From the NCBI GenBank assembly GCA_902788555.1, contig CADAKQ010000013.1:62001-126000 (forward strand): 64,000 bases of DNA. The letters are read 5' to 3'. Shown here one piece after another: positions 1 through 8,316 of the stretch. This stretch comes from an uncultured Lachnospiraceae bacterium (GTDB lineage: Bacteria; Bacillota; Clostridia; Lachnospirales; Lachnospiraceae). How positions within the stretch are numbered: position 1 is the stretch's first letter; each line of letters starts with the position of its first letter. The position numbers and the translations under genes are program-made. The notes below the pieces were generated by a model that had not been told where the DNA came from, did not search any database, and saw nothing but the letters and a program-made list of their open reading frames with translations.

Positions 1-1287
1 ACCATAGGTAATGGCGGATGCTGTCGGAATCGTTGAGATTGAAGGTGTTGCCTTTACAATAGTAAAGTCCACACTGGCGGTTGCCTCGCCGACAGTCACC
101 TTTGCTGTATAATCACCGGCATCCTTTACATTCGCAGCTTGCACCTCCTCTGCTCCCTGATAATACTTGATTGTATAATCATCAGGAAACGCCATGGTGT
201 TGTAATCGTCGCTGAGTGTCGCAGCCTTACTACTGCCATCATAGGTCAACTCTGTTGGGGCGCTAATGGTAAGAGTCAAGACATCATTAATGTCGCAGGT
301 TCCATCGCCATTGCAAGTCGCGGTGATAGTACTGCCAGATGCTTCATAGGTGAAGCTATGCGTGTGGGGAGGGTATCCAAGAGCCAAAGCATACACCGTG
401 TAACCATCGTTGTACGCCGTCTCTCCGATTGCTTTAAGCTCGTCCGCAGTCTTTTCTGTCGCATTATCAGCGTTCACAGCACTGCCGGTAATGGTTGCGG
501 TTGAAAGATAATAGCAGTCTGCTACTGTTCCAAATTTTCTTCCTATCACCCTGCCTGCATATGAATATTCATTCGCATTCACTGCTGAAATATCGCACAA
601 TGATACACAGTTATTAACAGTACCTGTGGATTGCCCCGCGATTCCGGCGGTATACGCGTAGTGATTGCTAGCTCCAGTCCAATTGAGTGTCCCGGAAGCA
701 ACACAATGGTTGATTGTCCCTTTATTTATTCCAGTAATGCCGCCATAAAAATCCCCTGAACCCGTAATTGACACGGAACTGGAGCAGTTTTGAATGGTAC
801 CGCTGTTGTCTCCGGCAATACCACCATAGTATTGTCCCGAGCCGCTGATAGATCCTGCAACCGAGAGATTTTTTACAGTAGCTCCATTCCCGATAAGGGC
901 AAACAGCCCTATGTAATCGTCACTATCATTGGCAACATGGTAAGTAACCGTTTTCCCGTTTCCGTCAAATGTACCCTTGAAATCACGACGTATAATATCT
1001 CTTCCCATTTCTAAATAGCCGATAGGGTTCCAGTTATCATTGCCGCAGTCGATATTCGCAGTCAGCTTAAAATACTTGCCACTGTAATCCGTACCGGCAT
1101 TGACGCTATCTCTCAGGCTTTTCAGGTCATCCAAACTGGAAATGAGATAGGGACTTGACTCCGTTCCTTCACCGGACCATTCTTGTGCATACGCCGTCAG
1201 GCCCATCCCCGGCATCAGTCCGACAATCATCGCCAACGTGAGCAAAATGCCGAGCAGCTTTCTTCCTATTTTTCTTTTTTTCTTCAT
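1..1287 (-). CDS. GLUG-repeat secreted surface protein, 5' part only (runs off the left edge)
   Basis: Reading leftward from ATG at 1287 there are 429 codons with no stop, so the gene continues past position 1. GGAGGAAG lies a few bases before the ATG. The product opens with a Lys/Arg-rich N-terminus and a long hydrophobic core ending LTAYA|QE, a typical Lachnospiraceae signal peptide (residues 1-36). Residues ~145-225 hold GLUG-like repeats (YYGGIAGDNSGTIQNC, FYGGITGINKGTINHC, AGIAGQSTGTVNNC), and residues ~335-429 resemble a YDG/MBG beta-sandwich domain. Such proteins are usually adhesins or surface-displayed proteins; the anchor and true function lie outside the window. Base composition is clearly richer in G+C than in the genes from 2012 onward, which suggests acquisition by transfer. 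Family assignment is from recognised motifs; the adhesin role is inference. Confidence 0.8.
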   Translation of the reverse strand, partial: MKKKRKIGRKLLGILLTLAMIVGLMPGMGLTAYAQEWSGEGTESSPYLISSLDDLKSLRDSVNAGTDYSGKYFKLTANIDCGNDNWNPIGYLEMGRDIIRRDFKGTFDGNGKTVTYHVANDSDDYIGLFALIGNGATVKNLSVAGSISGSGQYYGGIAGDNSGTIQNCSSSVSITGSGDFYGGITGINKGTINHCVASGTLNWTGASNHYAYTAGIAGQSTGTVNNCVSLCDISAVNANEYSYAGRVIGRKFGTVADCYYLSTATITGSAVNADNATEKTADELKAIGETAYNDGYTVYALALGYPPHTHSFTYEASGSTITATCNGDGTCDINDVLTLTISAPTELTYDGSSKAATLSDDYNTMAFPDDYTIKYYQGAEEVQAANVKDAGDYTAKVTVGEATASVDFTIVKATPSISTIPTASAITYG

Positions 1288-1742
1288 TTAAACTTCCTCC
1301 TTGAAATTATTTATTTTAAAGAAGCGCCCATCTCATAAGCTTCGCTTATTCGATGATGCGGCATTCGCCGCATCATCGTCCAATCTGTAATCCGTCCGCC
1401 CGTGAGCAAGCTCCCGTCGTCCGGCTTCCATCTTGTCCTTGGCGCTTCTCATTGCTAACGCACAAAGAAACCGCCTTACATGACAGGGCGTACTACCCCG
1501 TCAAGTAAGACGGTTATCCATCACGAATATATGTTGTTTTATACGAAAAAAGGGCGCAGTTATACTGAACTGAACTGAACTGAACTGAACTGAACTGAAC
1601 TGAACTGAACTGAACTGAACTGAACTGAACTGAACTGAACTGAACAATTATGTTTGATCTATATTTAATAAGAACCGAAGTTCTCTCTTCATGTATCGGC
1701 ATGCCTACGTGGATTCTTTACCCTGCGCAGGGCATAAAGATA
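1288..1742 (-). promoter_or_regulatory. Long structured 5' leader of the GLUG gene
   Basis: If the promoter at 1750-1778 is used, about 455 nt are transcribed before the GLUG start codon. Inverted repeats are visible throughout. 1470-1514 forms a hairpin of roughly 19 pairs. GAAGCGCC at 1321-1328 pairs with GGCGCTTC at 1441-1448 and encloses two more perfect hairpins: 1335-1349 (6 bp, 3-nt loop) and 1351-1378 (12 bp, 4-nt loop). A palindrome CCCTGCGCAGGG sits at 1721-1732 and a pentanucleotide array at 1566-1645. I do not recognise a known riboswitch class. It could be a regulatory RNA or a remnant of a mobile element. Confidence 0.45.
1566..1645. repeat. Pentanucleotide microsatellite, 16 perfect copies of TGAAC
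   Basis: Sixteen uninterrupted copies of TGAAC (GTTCA on the transcribed strand) occupy 80 bp. They lie between the likely promoter and the start codon of the GLUG gene, about 280 bp before that start. Perfect arrays of this kind change length by slipped-strand mispairing. Because 5 is not a multiple of 3, each gain or loss would also shift any reading frame crossing it. Confidence 0.95.
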
Positions 1743-1749
1743 CACATAT

Positions 1750-1778
1750 ATTATAGCAAAATCTGACGTTGAGCGCAA
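1750..1778 (-). promoter_or_regulatory. Candidate sigma-A promoter for the GLUG gene
   Basis: On the minus strand TTGCGC (1773-1778) is followed by a 17-bp spacer and a perfect TATAAT (1750-1755). Transcription would begin near 1742. The -10 and spacing are ideal and the -35 is two bases from consensus. Confidence 0.55.
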
Positions 1779-1837
1779 AGAAAATTTGAAGAAATATTAA
1801 AAAAATCGGGCAACCACTAAATTATATCATTTTTAAA

Positions 1838-1867
1838 TCAAAAAAAGTGTGCCAATTTGTCACACTT
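1838..1867 (-). terminator. Rho-independent terminator (second of two after rng)
   Basis: On the minus strand AAGTGTG (1861-1867) pairs with CACACTT (1845-1851) around a short loop and is followed by a run of seven T (plus-strand A at 1838-1844). Confidence 0.75.
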
Positions 1868-1898
1868 CACTATAATTATAATTTATATATGCAAATTA

Positions 1899-1940
1899 AA
1901 AAAGTAACCGGTTTCGGTCGTTTGCGATTGGCATCGGTTA
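1899..1940 (-). terminator. Rho-independent terminator (first of two after rng)
   Basis: TAACCG at 1935-1940 (minus strand) pairs with CGGTTA at 1905-1910, with further pairing inside, followed by a T-rich tract. It lies about 70 bp past the RNase G stop and closes the operon that begins at 5738. Confidence 0.7.
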
Positions 1941-2011
1941 TTTTTATTTTACCTGTCACATAGCTATCAGATCTGTCCCTCAATATAATCAATCACAAAG
2001 ATATAAAAATA

Positions 2012-3190
2012 TCAATCAAAGTGAAGCTCGTATATGGGCTTTCTGACTTTTTTCCTTGTAAGCTCAACCAGACCGAGGCTCGTTATATCCACAACTTTTA
2101 CAGGGACATCATCCTTTGATGTCAGGCTTTTTAATTCATTTAATAAACTGTTATTAAGCTCATCGTTTTTCATGCTTACAAAATCAACTATTATAATTCC
2201 CGATAGATTTCTTATTCTTAATTGTCTTGCTATTTCACAAGCTGCTTCTATGTTAAGCTTATATATATATTCTTCTGAATTGTTTCCTTTAATAGCCTTT
2301 CCGCTGTTTACATCAATAACCGTCATAGCCTCGGTGGGTTCAATTACAAGATATGCTCCCGACTTTAAGTAAACTCTTTTATTAAAAGCCTTTTCCGTTA
2401 AAGTCTTTAGATTATAAAGATTTGAAAGACTTACCATACTATCGGAATAAAGCCTTATGTCACTATCATCATATATGTCGGTATATTCCTCATATATTCC
2501 CTTATCATCCGTGATAACTTCACATTCGGATCTTTCAGAAAAAACATGCATATCCTTTATATAGCTTTCTTCACTTTTGTAAATCGTGGAATATGCCGTT
2601 AGAAATTGCGATTTATAAAGCATATCATCAAGCTTTTCCAAAAGCATAAGTATTTCTGCCTTTACTTTTTCATAATTGCCGTCATCTTTGACATCATCAT
2701 CTGCCGCACTTGTTCTTATTATTGCTCCATAGCTTATTTTCAAACATTTTTTATTCGGTTCAAACTCACCAAGCACCTCATAAAATATTCTTTTAAGTTC
2801 TTCACGTGTAGCATTATCTTTGATTCTTGCGGATATACCGACAGTTTTTTCGGTATGTATAACCACATATTTTCCTGCAAGGCATATATCTGTTGTTACA
2901 GAAGGCTGCTTGGTCTTTATACTGTCTTTAACCACCTGAACCGCAATTAAATCTCCGATTTTAAGCTTTTTATCATTTTTATAATCCTCAAGCGATAAAT
3001 AACAGCTTTTACCGGATGCTATATCTACAAAGGCGGCATTTATATTACTTAAAACATTTGAGACCCTTCCAATATAAATATTTCCGAGCAAAGAATCATT
3101 TTCATAGCATCTTATCTCGGAAAGCTTTTCATCCTCAAAATAATATCCAAGCTTAATATTTTCTTTATTAATAACTATAAACTTATTCAT
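2012..3190 (-). CDS. rng: Ribonuclease E/G family endoribonuclease
   Basis: The 392-residue product is an RNase G-type enzyme, which cleaves single-stranded A/U-rich RNA in rRNA processing and mRNA decay in the cytoplasm. An S1-like RNA-binding region lies at about residues 35-115 (GNIYIGRVSNVLSNINAAFVD). The two catalytic metal-binding aspartates are present in TVIDVNSG (~293) and IIIVDFVSM (~335). The protein ends soon after TRKKVRKPI and lacks the CPxC zinc-link found in longer family members, so it is a short form. It starts one base after the upstream DUF2344 gene ends and is the last gene of that operon, followed by two terminators. In many Clostridia this gene is followed by rplU-rpmA; here it is not. 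Confidence 0.9.
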   Translation of the reverse strand: MNKFIVINKENIKLGYYFEDEKLSEIRCYENDSLLGNIYIGRVSNVLSNINAAFVDIASGKSCYLSLEDYKNDKKLKIGDLIAVQVVKDSIKTKQPSVTTDICLAGKYVVIHTEKTVGISARIKDNATREELKRIFYEVLGEFEPNKKCLKISYGAIIRTSAADDDVKDDGNYEKVKAEILMLLEKLDDMLYKSQFLTAYSTIYKSEESYIKDMHVFSERSECEVITDDKGIYEEYTDIYDDSDIRLYSDSMVSLSNLYNLKTLTEKAFNKRVYLKSGAYLVIEPTEAMTVIDVNSGKAIKGNNSEEYIYKLNIEAACEIARQLRIRNLSGIIIVDFVSMKNDELNNSLLNELKSLTSKDDVPVKVVDITSLGLVELTRKKVRKPIYELHFD

Positions 3191-3886
3191 CTAAAACCTC
3201 TCTCCGTCACAGGACAGCGGCTTTAAAGAATCTCTTTCGCCCATATAGGTTTCAATCCTGTGTATCATATAATCATATCTGTTATACGGAAGCTTTGCTT
3301 CATTACATAATGCTTCTATTACAAGTTCAGGCTTCAAATTATCTTTGCTTCCCGATGCGAGAAGCATATAAATTCCGTCCTTAAAAGGCTTTAATTCATA
3401 TATTAAGGGCTTAATATCTGACATCTCTTCCTTTGTCTTTGTTTTCTTAACAATTTCCAAAGCAGGCTTATTTAAAACCTCATCAATAATTCCTGACAAA
3501 AGCTCTAAATTGTCATTTTCACATTCTTCATTTTTGTAAATATAATAATCGGATGCCGTTACAACTGCCATGGAAGGCTTTGCCTTTTCATCAAGCATAA
3601 CGATATCATGAACCTTAATGCCCTCGGGTAGTGTATCACTAAGTCGTTTCATCATATCCTCAGAACTTGTGACAGAATTAAACTCTCCGTCAAAGTACTC
3701 TCCTTCTGAGGTCATACCAAGCGGCATAGGTGCAGCAAAGGAAATTATCTGATGAGGAGAAAAGCCCTTAGTATATGACACATCAAGCTTTGCTCTTCTT
3801 ATAGCCTTTTGAAAAAGTCGCATTATATCCAAGTGACCTATAAAACGAAGAACCCCTGTTTTTTCATACTTAATTCTTAGCTTCAA
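3191..3886 (-). CDS. Radical-SAM-linked protein, DUF2344 (TIGR03936 type)
   Basis: The start is taken as TTG at 3886, which has GGAGG eight bases upstream and gives an N-terminus MKLRIKYEKTGVLRFIGHLD that begins exactly where this family normally begins. A longer reading from 3919 would add 11 residues and has no better ribosome binding site. The product has 231 residues and belongs to the family found next to, or fused to, the TIGR03960 radical SAM protein encoded just upstream. The two genes overlap by 17 bp, so translation is probably coupled. The molecular function is not established; an RNA- or tRNA-related role is often guessed because of linkage with rng. No catalytic motif is visible. 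Confidence 0.85.
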   Translation of the reverse strand: MKLRIKYEKTGVLRFIGHLDIMRLFQKAIRRAKLDVSYTKGFSPHQIISFAAPMPLGMTSEGEYFDGEFNSVTSSEDMMKRLSDTLPEGIKVHDIVMLDEKAKPSMAVVTASDYYIYKNEECENDNLELLSGIIDEVLNKPALEIVKKTKTKEEMSDIKPLIYELKPFKDGIYMLLASGSKDNLKPELVIEALCNEAKLPYNRYDYMIHRIETYMGERDSLKPLSCDGERF

Positions 3887-5738
3887 AACAGACACCTCCT
3901 CCATAGACGGCCGCCCCACAGCCCGAACACTTCATACGACAATTAGGTGTAACCTTTCCTTCTCTGGCATTTTTCCATTCCGCAAGTAAAAATCTTTTTG
4001 AAACTCCCACATCAATATGATCCCACGGGAAAATCTCATCATCCTCCCTTTGTCTTGTAAGATAAAAATCTATATCTATGCCGTTATCAGCAAACGCCTC
4101 ATTATATCTTTCCATATCAAAGAACTCGGTCCAGGCATCAAATATTGCGCCCTTTTTATACACATCATATATAACCTTACCCAGACGTCTGTCTCCTCTT
4201 GCAAGTATGCCCTCAAGTACGGTTATTTCAGCATCATGATACTGGAACTTAAGACTTTTCTTATTTCTCTGCCTTGCAAATGCATCCTTAACAAAATAAG
4301 CACGTCTTGTGTATTCCTCAGGCTTTATCATAGGAGCCCACTGAAACGGCGTAAAAGGCTTAGGAACAAAATAAGACGAGGAAGCGTTAATCATAACCCT
4401 TCCGTTTCTTTTTTCTTTAGGTACAGCATCAAAATACACCTCCGAAATTTTTTCGGCAAGCTCGGCAATTCCAAGCAAATCCTCATCAGTTTCTGTCGGA
4501 AGTCCCATCATAAAATAAAGCTTAACCTTATCCCATCCTCCTATAAACGCATCGTGGCTTCCCTGCAATATATTTTCCTCGGTAATGCCCTTATTAATAA
4601 CATCACGAAGTCTCTGCGTACCCGCCTCTGCGGCAAAGGTAAGGGAGCTCTTTTTAATATCCTGCACCTTACTCATTACATCGAGTGAAAATGCATCTAT
4701 TCTAAGTGAAGGAAGCGATACATTTACATGATCATTGTCGCGAAGCTCAATAAGATAATTCAAAAGCTCATCCAGCTTTTCATAATCACTTGAACTAAGA
4801 GAGCTTAAGGATATTTCCTCATAACCGGTATTATCCAGCATGGTTCTTGCATACTTTTTTAACATTTCAACGTTCTTTTGTCTGGTTGGACGATAAATCA
4901 TGCCCGCCTGACAGAAACGACAGCCTCTTATACAGCCGCGCATAATCTCAAGTGTAACTCTGTCCTGAGTTGCTCTTATATACGGAACAACAGGCTTCAT
5001 AGGATAAGGAACATTGTCAAAATCCATAACCGCCTGCCATTTAATTACCTTTGGAACATCATTATATATGGGAGTTACGGACAAAACCGTACCATCCTCC
5101 TTATAAGCTGTGTCATATAAAGACGGAACATAAATCCCCGGGATATTAGCCGCTTTTCTTAAAAATTCTTCCTTTGTCATATCACTTATCTTGTATACTT
5201 TATATAAATCAAGTAATTCATTATAAGAAGTCTCACCTTCTCCTATATAAAACATATCAAAAAAATCCGCAAGCGGCTCAGGATTTACTGTGCACGGACC
5301 TCCACCGATAACAAGTGTATCTCCTTTTTTTCTGTCCTTAGCCCATATAGGTATCCTTGAAAGCTCAAGTACCTGTAATATATTGGTATAACACATCTCA
5401 TACTGGATAGTTATACCAAGCCAGTCAAAATCAGAAATCGGGGTCTGCGTTTCAAGAGAAAAAAGAGGAATATCCTCTTTTCTCATAATTGCATCCAAAT
5501 CCGGCCATGGGCTGTAAACACGTTCACAATAGGTGTCATCTCTTCTGTTAAAAAAATCATAAAGAATCTGTATTCCGAGATAAGACATTCCTATTTCATA
5601 AACATCAGGAAAACAGATGGCAAATCTGATATCTATGTCATCTGTATCCTTCTTAACAATATTTACTTCATTGCCTATGTACCTTGCAGGCTTTTCGATA
5701 TTCATTAAAATACGCTCTTTAAGCGCAAGCTTTCCCAT
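3870..5738 (-). CDS. B12-binding-like radical SAM protein (TIGR03960 type)
   Basis: The 622-residue protein has a cobalamin-binding-like N-terminal region (residues ~30-230) and a radical SAM core with RGCIRGCRFCQAG at about residue 265, giving the CxxxCxxC set that binds the 4Fe-4S cluster. The C-terminus carries a further cysteine group (CRMKCSGCGAAVYGGGVC), perhaps a second metal site. Family members of about 600 residues are widespread in Clostridia and their substrate is unknown. It is the first gene of a three-gene operon with the DUF2344 partner and rng. The length is full and no defects are seen. Functional naming beyond radical SAM would be guesswork. Confidence 0.88.
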   Translation of the reverse strand: MGKLALKERILMNIEKPARYIGNEVNIVKKDTDDIDIRFAICFPDVYEIGMSYLGIQILYDFFNRRDDTYCERVYSPWPDLDAIMRKEDIPLFSLETQTPISDFDWLGITIQYEMCYTNILQVLELSRIPIWAKDRKKGDTLVIGGGPCTVNPEPLADFFDMFYIGEGETSYNELLDLYKVYKISDMTKEEFLRKAANIPGIYVPSLYDTAYKEDGTVLSVTPIYNDVPKVIKWQAVMDFDNVPYPMKPVVPYIRATQDRVTLEIMRGCIRGCRFCQAGMIYRPTRQKNVEMLKKYARTMLDNTGYEEISLSSLSSSDYEKLDELLNYLIELRDNDHVNVSLPSLRIDAFSLDVMSKVQDIKKSSLTFAAEAGTQRLRDVINKGITEENILQGSHDAFIGGWDKVKLYFMMGLPTETDEDLLGIAELAEKISEVYFDAVPKEKRNGRVMINASSSYFVPKPFTPFQWAPMIKPEEYTRRAYFVKDAFARQRNKKSLKFQYHDAEITVLEGILARGDRRLGKVIYDVYKKGAIFDAWTEFFDMERYNEAFADNGIDIDFYLTRQREDDEIFPWDHIDVGVSKRFLLAEWKNAREGKVTPNCRMKCSGCGAAVYGGGVCFEAKN

Positions 5739-5777
5739 ATAATAAGTTTTCCTTACCTAAAAATATTATTTATTCTT

Positions 5778-7142
5778 TTAATTCTTAAAGCTATGAATCG
5801 GTGCAGGTATTCTGCCTCCACGATTAATAAATTTATCACATGAATACTGATTTACAGGCATAATCGGCGCATATCCGAGAAGTCCTCCGAATTCTGCCTT
5901 ATCTCCTACTGTTTTACCTATAACAGGTATAAGTCTTACTGCTGTAGTCTTCTGATTGACCATTCCAAGAGCCATCTCATCTGCAATTATACCTGAAATG
6001 GTTGTTGCCTTTGTATCTCCCGGTATAGCTATCATATCAAGTCCAACCGAACAGACACAGGTCATAGCCTCAAGCTTTTCAAGAGAAAGAGCACCTGCTG
6101 AAACTGCATCTATCATACGTTGATCCTCGCTTACAGGGATAAATGCACCACTTAAGCCGCCTACATATGATGATGCCATAACACCACCCTTTTTAACCTG
6201 GTCATTTAACATAGCAAGCGCAGCCGTAGTTCCCGGTGCACCTGCATACTCAAGACCGATTTCCTCAAGTATTTCACCCACACTATCTCCTACAGCCGGA
6301 GTAGGTGCAAGTGATAAGTCAATAATACCAAAAGGCACTCCAAGTCTTTCAGATGCTTCCTTAGCAACAAGCTGTCCGACTCTTGTAATCTTAAATGCCG
6401 TCTTTTTAATGGTCTCACAAAGCACTTCAAAGTTTTTACCTCTCGCATGCTCTATGGCAGCCTTTACAACACCCGGTCCACTTACACCGACGTTGATTAT
6501 TCTGTCCGCCTCAGTTACACCATGAAAAGCTCCTGCCATAAAAGGATTATCATCGGGTGCATTGCAAAATACAACAAATTTTGCACATCCGATAGAATCC
6601 GCATCCTTCGTAAGCTCCGCAGTTTCAAGTATTATTTCACCCAAAAGCTTAACGGCATCCATATTTATACCGGTTTTTGTCGAACCTGTGTTGACAGAGC
6701 TGCAAACCCTTGACGTTTGTGCAAGCGCCTTAGGTATAGACCTGATTAATAGCTCATCTGCCTTAGTCATCCCCTTTGATACAAGAGCAGAATAACCACC
6801 TATGAAATTAACACCGCATGCTGTTGCCGCTTCATCAAGCTTCTTTGCAATTTCGATAAAATCCTCCTCGGATTTACATACTGAGCCGCCTACTAAGGCT
6901 ATAGGAGTAACAGAGATTCTTTTATTTACGATTGGAATACCGTATTTATCAGATATCTCGTTTCCTACCTTTACAAGATTCTTTGCTGAGCTTGTAATTT
7001 TATCATATATTTTATCACAGGTTTCTTTTATATCAGAACCTACGCAATCAAGAAGACTTATACCCATTGTGATTGTTCTAACATCAAGATTAAGCTTGTG
7101 AATCATCTCATTAGTTTCTATTACTTCATTTATACCTATCAT
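5778..7142 (-). CDS. PFL family protein (UPF0210/DUF711)
   Basis: The 454-residue product matches the conserved DUF711/UPF0210 family throughout: the N-terminus [14 protein letters not shown], glycine-rich segments such as VGVSGPGVV, and a C-terminus rich in Gly-Gly-Arg. The fold is related to pyruvate formate-lyase-like barrels, but no reaction has been assigned. It lies 40 bp downstream of the small ACT-domain gene; this pairing is conserved in many Firmicutes, which suggests that the ACT protein senses a ligand for it. Start ATG at 7142 is supported by a preceding AGGGAGAAAT. Confidence 0.88.
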   Translation of the reverse strand: MIGINEVIETNEMIHKLNLDVRTITMGISLLDCVGSDIKETCDKIYDKITSSAKNLVKVGNEISDKYGIPIVNKRISVTPIALVGGSVCKSEEDFIEIAKKLDEAATACGVNFIGGYSALVSKGMTKADELLIRSIPKALAQTSRVCSSVNTGSTKTGINMDAVKLLGEIILETAELTKDADSIGCAKFVVFCNAPDDNPFMAGAFHGVTEADRIINVGVSGPGVVKAAIEHARGKNFEVLCETIKKTAFKITRVGQLVAKEASERLGVPFGIIDLSLAPTPAVGDSVGEILEEIGLEYAGAPGTTAALAMLNDQVKKGGVMASSYVGGLSGAFIPVSEDQRMIDAVSAGALSLEKLEAMTCVCSVGLDMIAIPGDTKATTISGIIADEMALGMVNQKTTAVRLIPVIGKTVGDKAEFGGLLGYAPIMPVNQYSCDKFINRGGRIPAPIHSFKN

Positions 7143-7182
7143 GATATTTCTCCCTACCTAACGTACATCCTTATAACAGTCA

Positions 7183-7455
7183 TTATAATCTATGCATCAT
7201 ATTAAATATCTCTTCACTTTGTGCTCTTATCTGAACACCTATTTCCTTACCCAAATCTCCGAGCTCTTCATTTATCCTGCTCTGATCCTTCGATGCATCG
7301 GCGATATCAACTACCATCATCATATTAAAATAACCGTCAACTATGGTCTGCGCTATATCAAGAATGTTTATATTGTTCTGCGAAAGATAAACACATACCT
7401 TTGCTATGATACCAACCTTATCCTTTCCAAGTACGGTAATAATTGTCTTTTTCAT
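7183..7455 (-). CDS. Small ACT-domain protein (UPF0237 family)
   Basis: A 90-residue protein that is a single ACT domain (MKKTIITVLGKDKVGIIAKV..., ending FNMMHRL). ACT domains bind amino acids and act as regulatory modules. Family UPF0237 resembles GcvR but has no attached enzyme. AGGAGGAATATAAA precedes the ATG. Its position directly before the PFL gene suggests that the two act together. The ligand cannot be read from the sequence. Confidence 0.88.
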   Translation of the reverse strand: MKKTIITVLGKDKVGIIAKVCVYLSQNNINILDIAQTIVDGYFNMMMVVDIADASKDQSRINEELGDLGKEIGVQIRAQSEEIFNMMHRL

Positions 7456-7497
7456 TTTATATTCCTCCTATGCTTAAATCACATATTTTTTAATAAT

Positions 7498-8295
7498 TTA
7501 TAATATAAATAAATCACTTGCCTGCTCTCTGTCTGCTACATGCAGGTTAAAATCTCTGACATCTTCGGTATAAGGATTATCAGAAATTTCAAGCTTAACA
7601 GTTTCGTATGCAAGCTCAGGATAATTATTTTCACGACTTAAATGTCCTATAAACGAAACCTTAACATGATCATTTAATAATGAATTTAAAAGTCTTCCTC
7701 CCGCTTCATTTGAAAGATGTCCTCTTTTACCAAGTATTCGTTGCTTTAAAGGATACGGATAATTGCCACACTCAAGCATTCTAATATCGTGATTTGCTTC
7801 AACCAACAGACCATCGGAATCCTTTAAGGCTTCTATTAAATAATCATCATAATCTCCCATATCCGTTGCTATCGAAATCTTTTTATTATCTCCGTAAAGC
7901 GAATAACAAACCGGATCAACAGCATCATGCCATATAGAATGTGCTTTTACACCTATATCCCCTATATTGAACAGCTCATCGACATTTATCGGATTAAGAA
8001 GACTTTTATCAAAATCCCCCAAAGCTGACATTCCTGAAATCTCGCAGCAGGTTTCGGGCGTTGCATAAATCGGTATTCCGACATTTCTCGATATAACTCC
8101 GACCGCCCTTACATGGTCGATATGTTCATGAGTTATTAAAATCCCATCCATATCCTTTAAGGTAAGCTCGATTTTATTTAGTCCGTTTTCAATTTTCTTT
8201 TTACTTACTCCTGCATCAACAAGAATTGATGTTTTATCCGTACCTACAAATGTGCAGTTTCCACTGCTTCCACTTGCTATAGTCATCATTTTCAT
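7498..8295 (-). CDS. MBL-fold metallo-hydrolase, WalJ/YycJ type
   Basis: The 265-residue protein carries the metallo-beta-lactamase metal motif THEHIDH (residues ~55-61) and the SGSSGNC N-terminus (residues 8-14) typical of the WalJ/YycJ group. Further metal ligands are likely in EANHD and in the late GHLSREN segment. In Bacillus the orthologue is linked to the WalRK cell-wall system and to DNA-repair phenotypes, and it resembles dsDNA exonucleases. Here the walRK genes are not adjacent, so the role is inferred from family only. It is 21 bp downstream of the ASKHA gene in what looks like one transcription unit. Confidence 0.87.
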   Translation of the reverse strand: MKMMTIASGSSGNCTFVGTDKTSILVDAGVSKKKIENGLNKIELTLKDMDGILITHEHIDHVRAVGVISRNVGIPIYATPETCCEISGMSALGDFDKSLLNPINVDELFNIGDIGVKAHSIWHDAVDPVCYSLYGDNKKISIATDMGDYDDYLIEALKDSDGLLVEANHDIRMLECGNYPYPLKQRILGKRGHLSNEAGGRLLNSLLNDHVKVSFIGHLSRENNYPELAYETVKLEISDNPYTEDVRDFNLHVADREQASDLFIL

Positions 8296-8316
8296 CGTAT
8301 CACCATTATTTTATCT

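Noticed and set aside
1514..1702. 62-codon minus-strand reading frame through the TGAAC array (QFSSV repeats)
   Set aside because: It exists because a 5-bp repeat read in threes has no stop. There is no ribosome binding site and no homology. It is kept only as part of the leader hypothesis.
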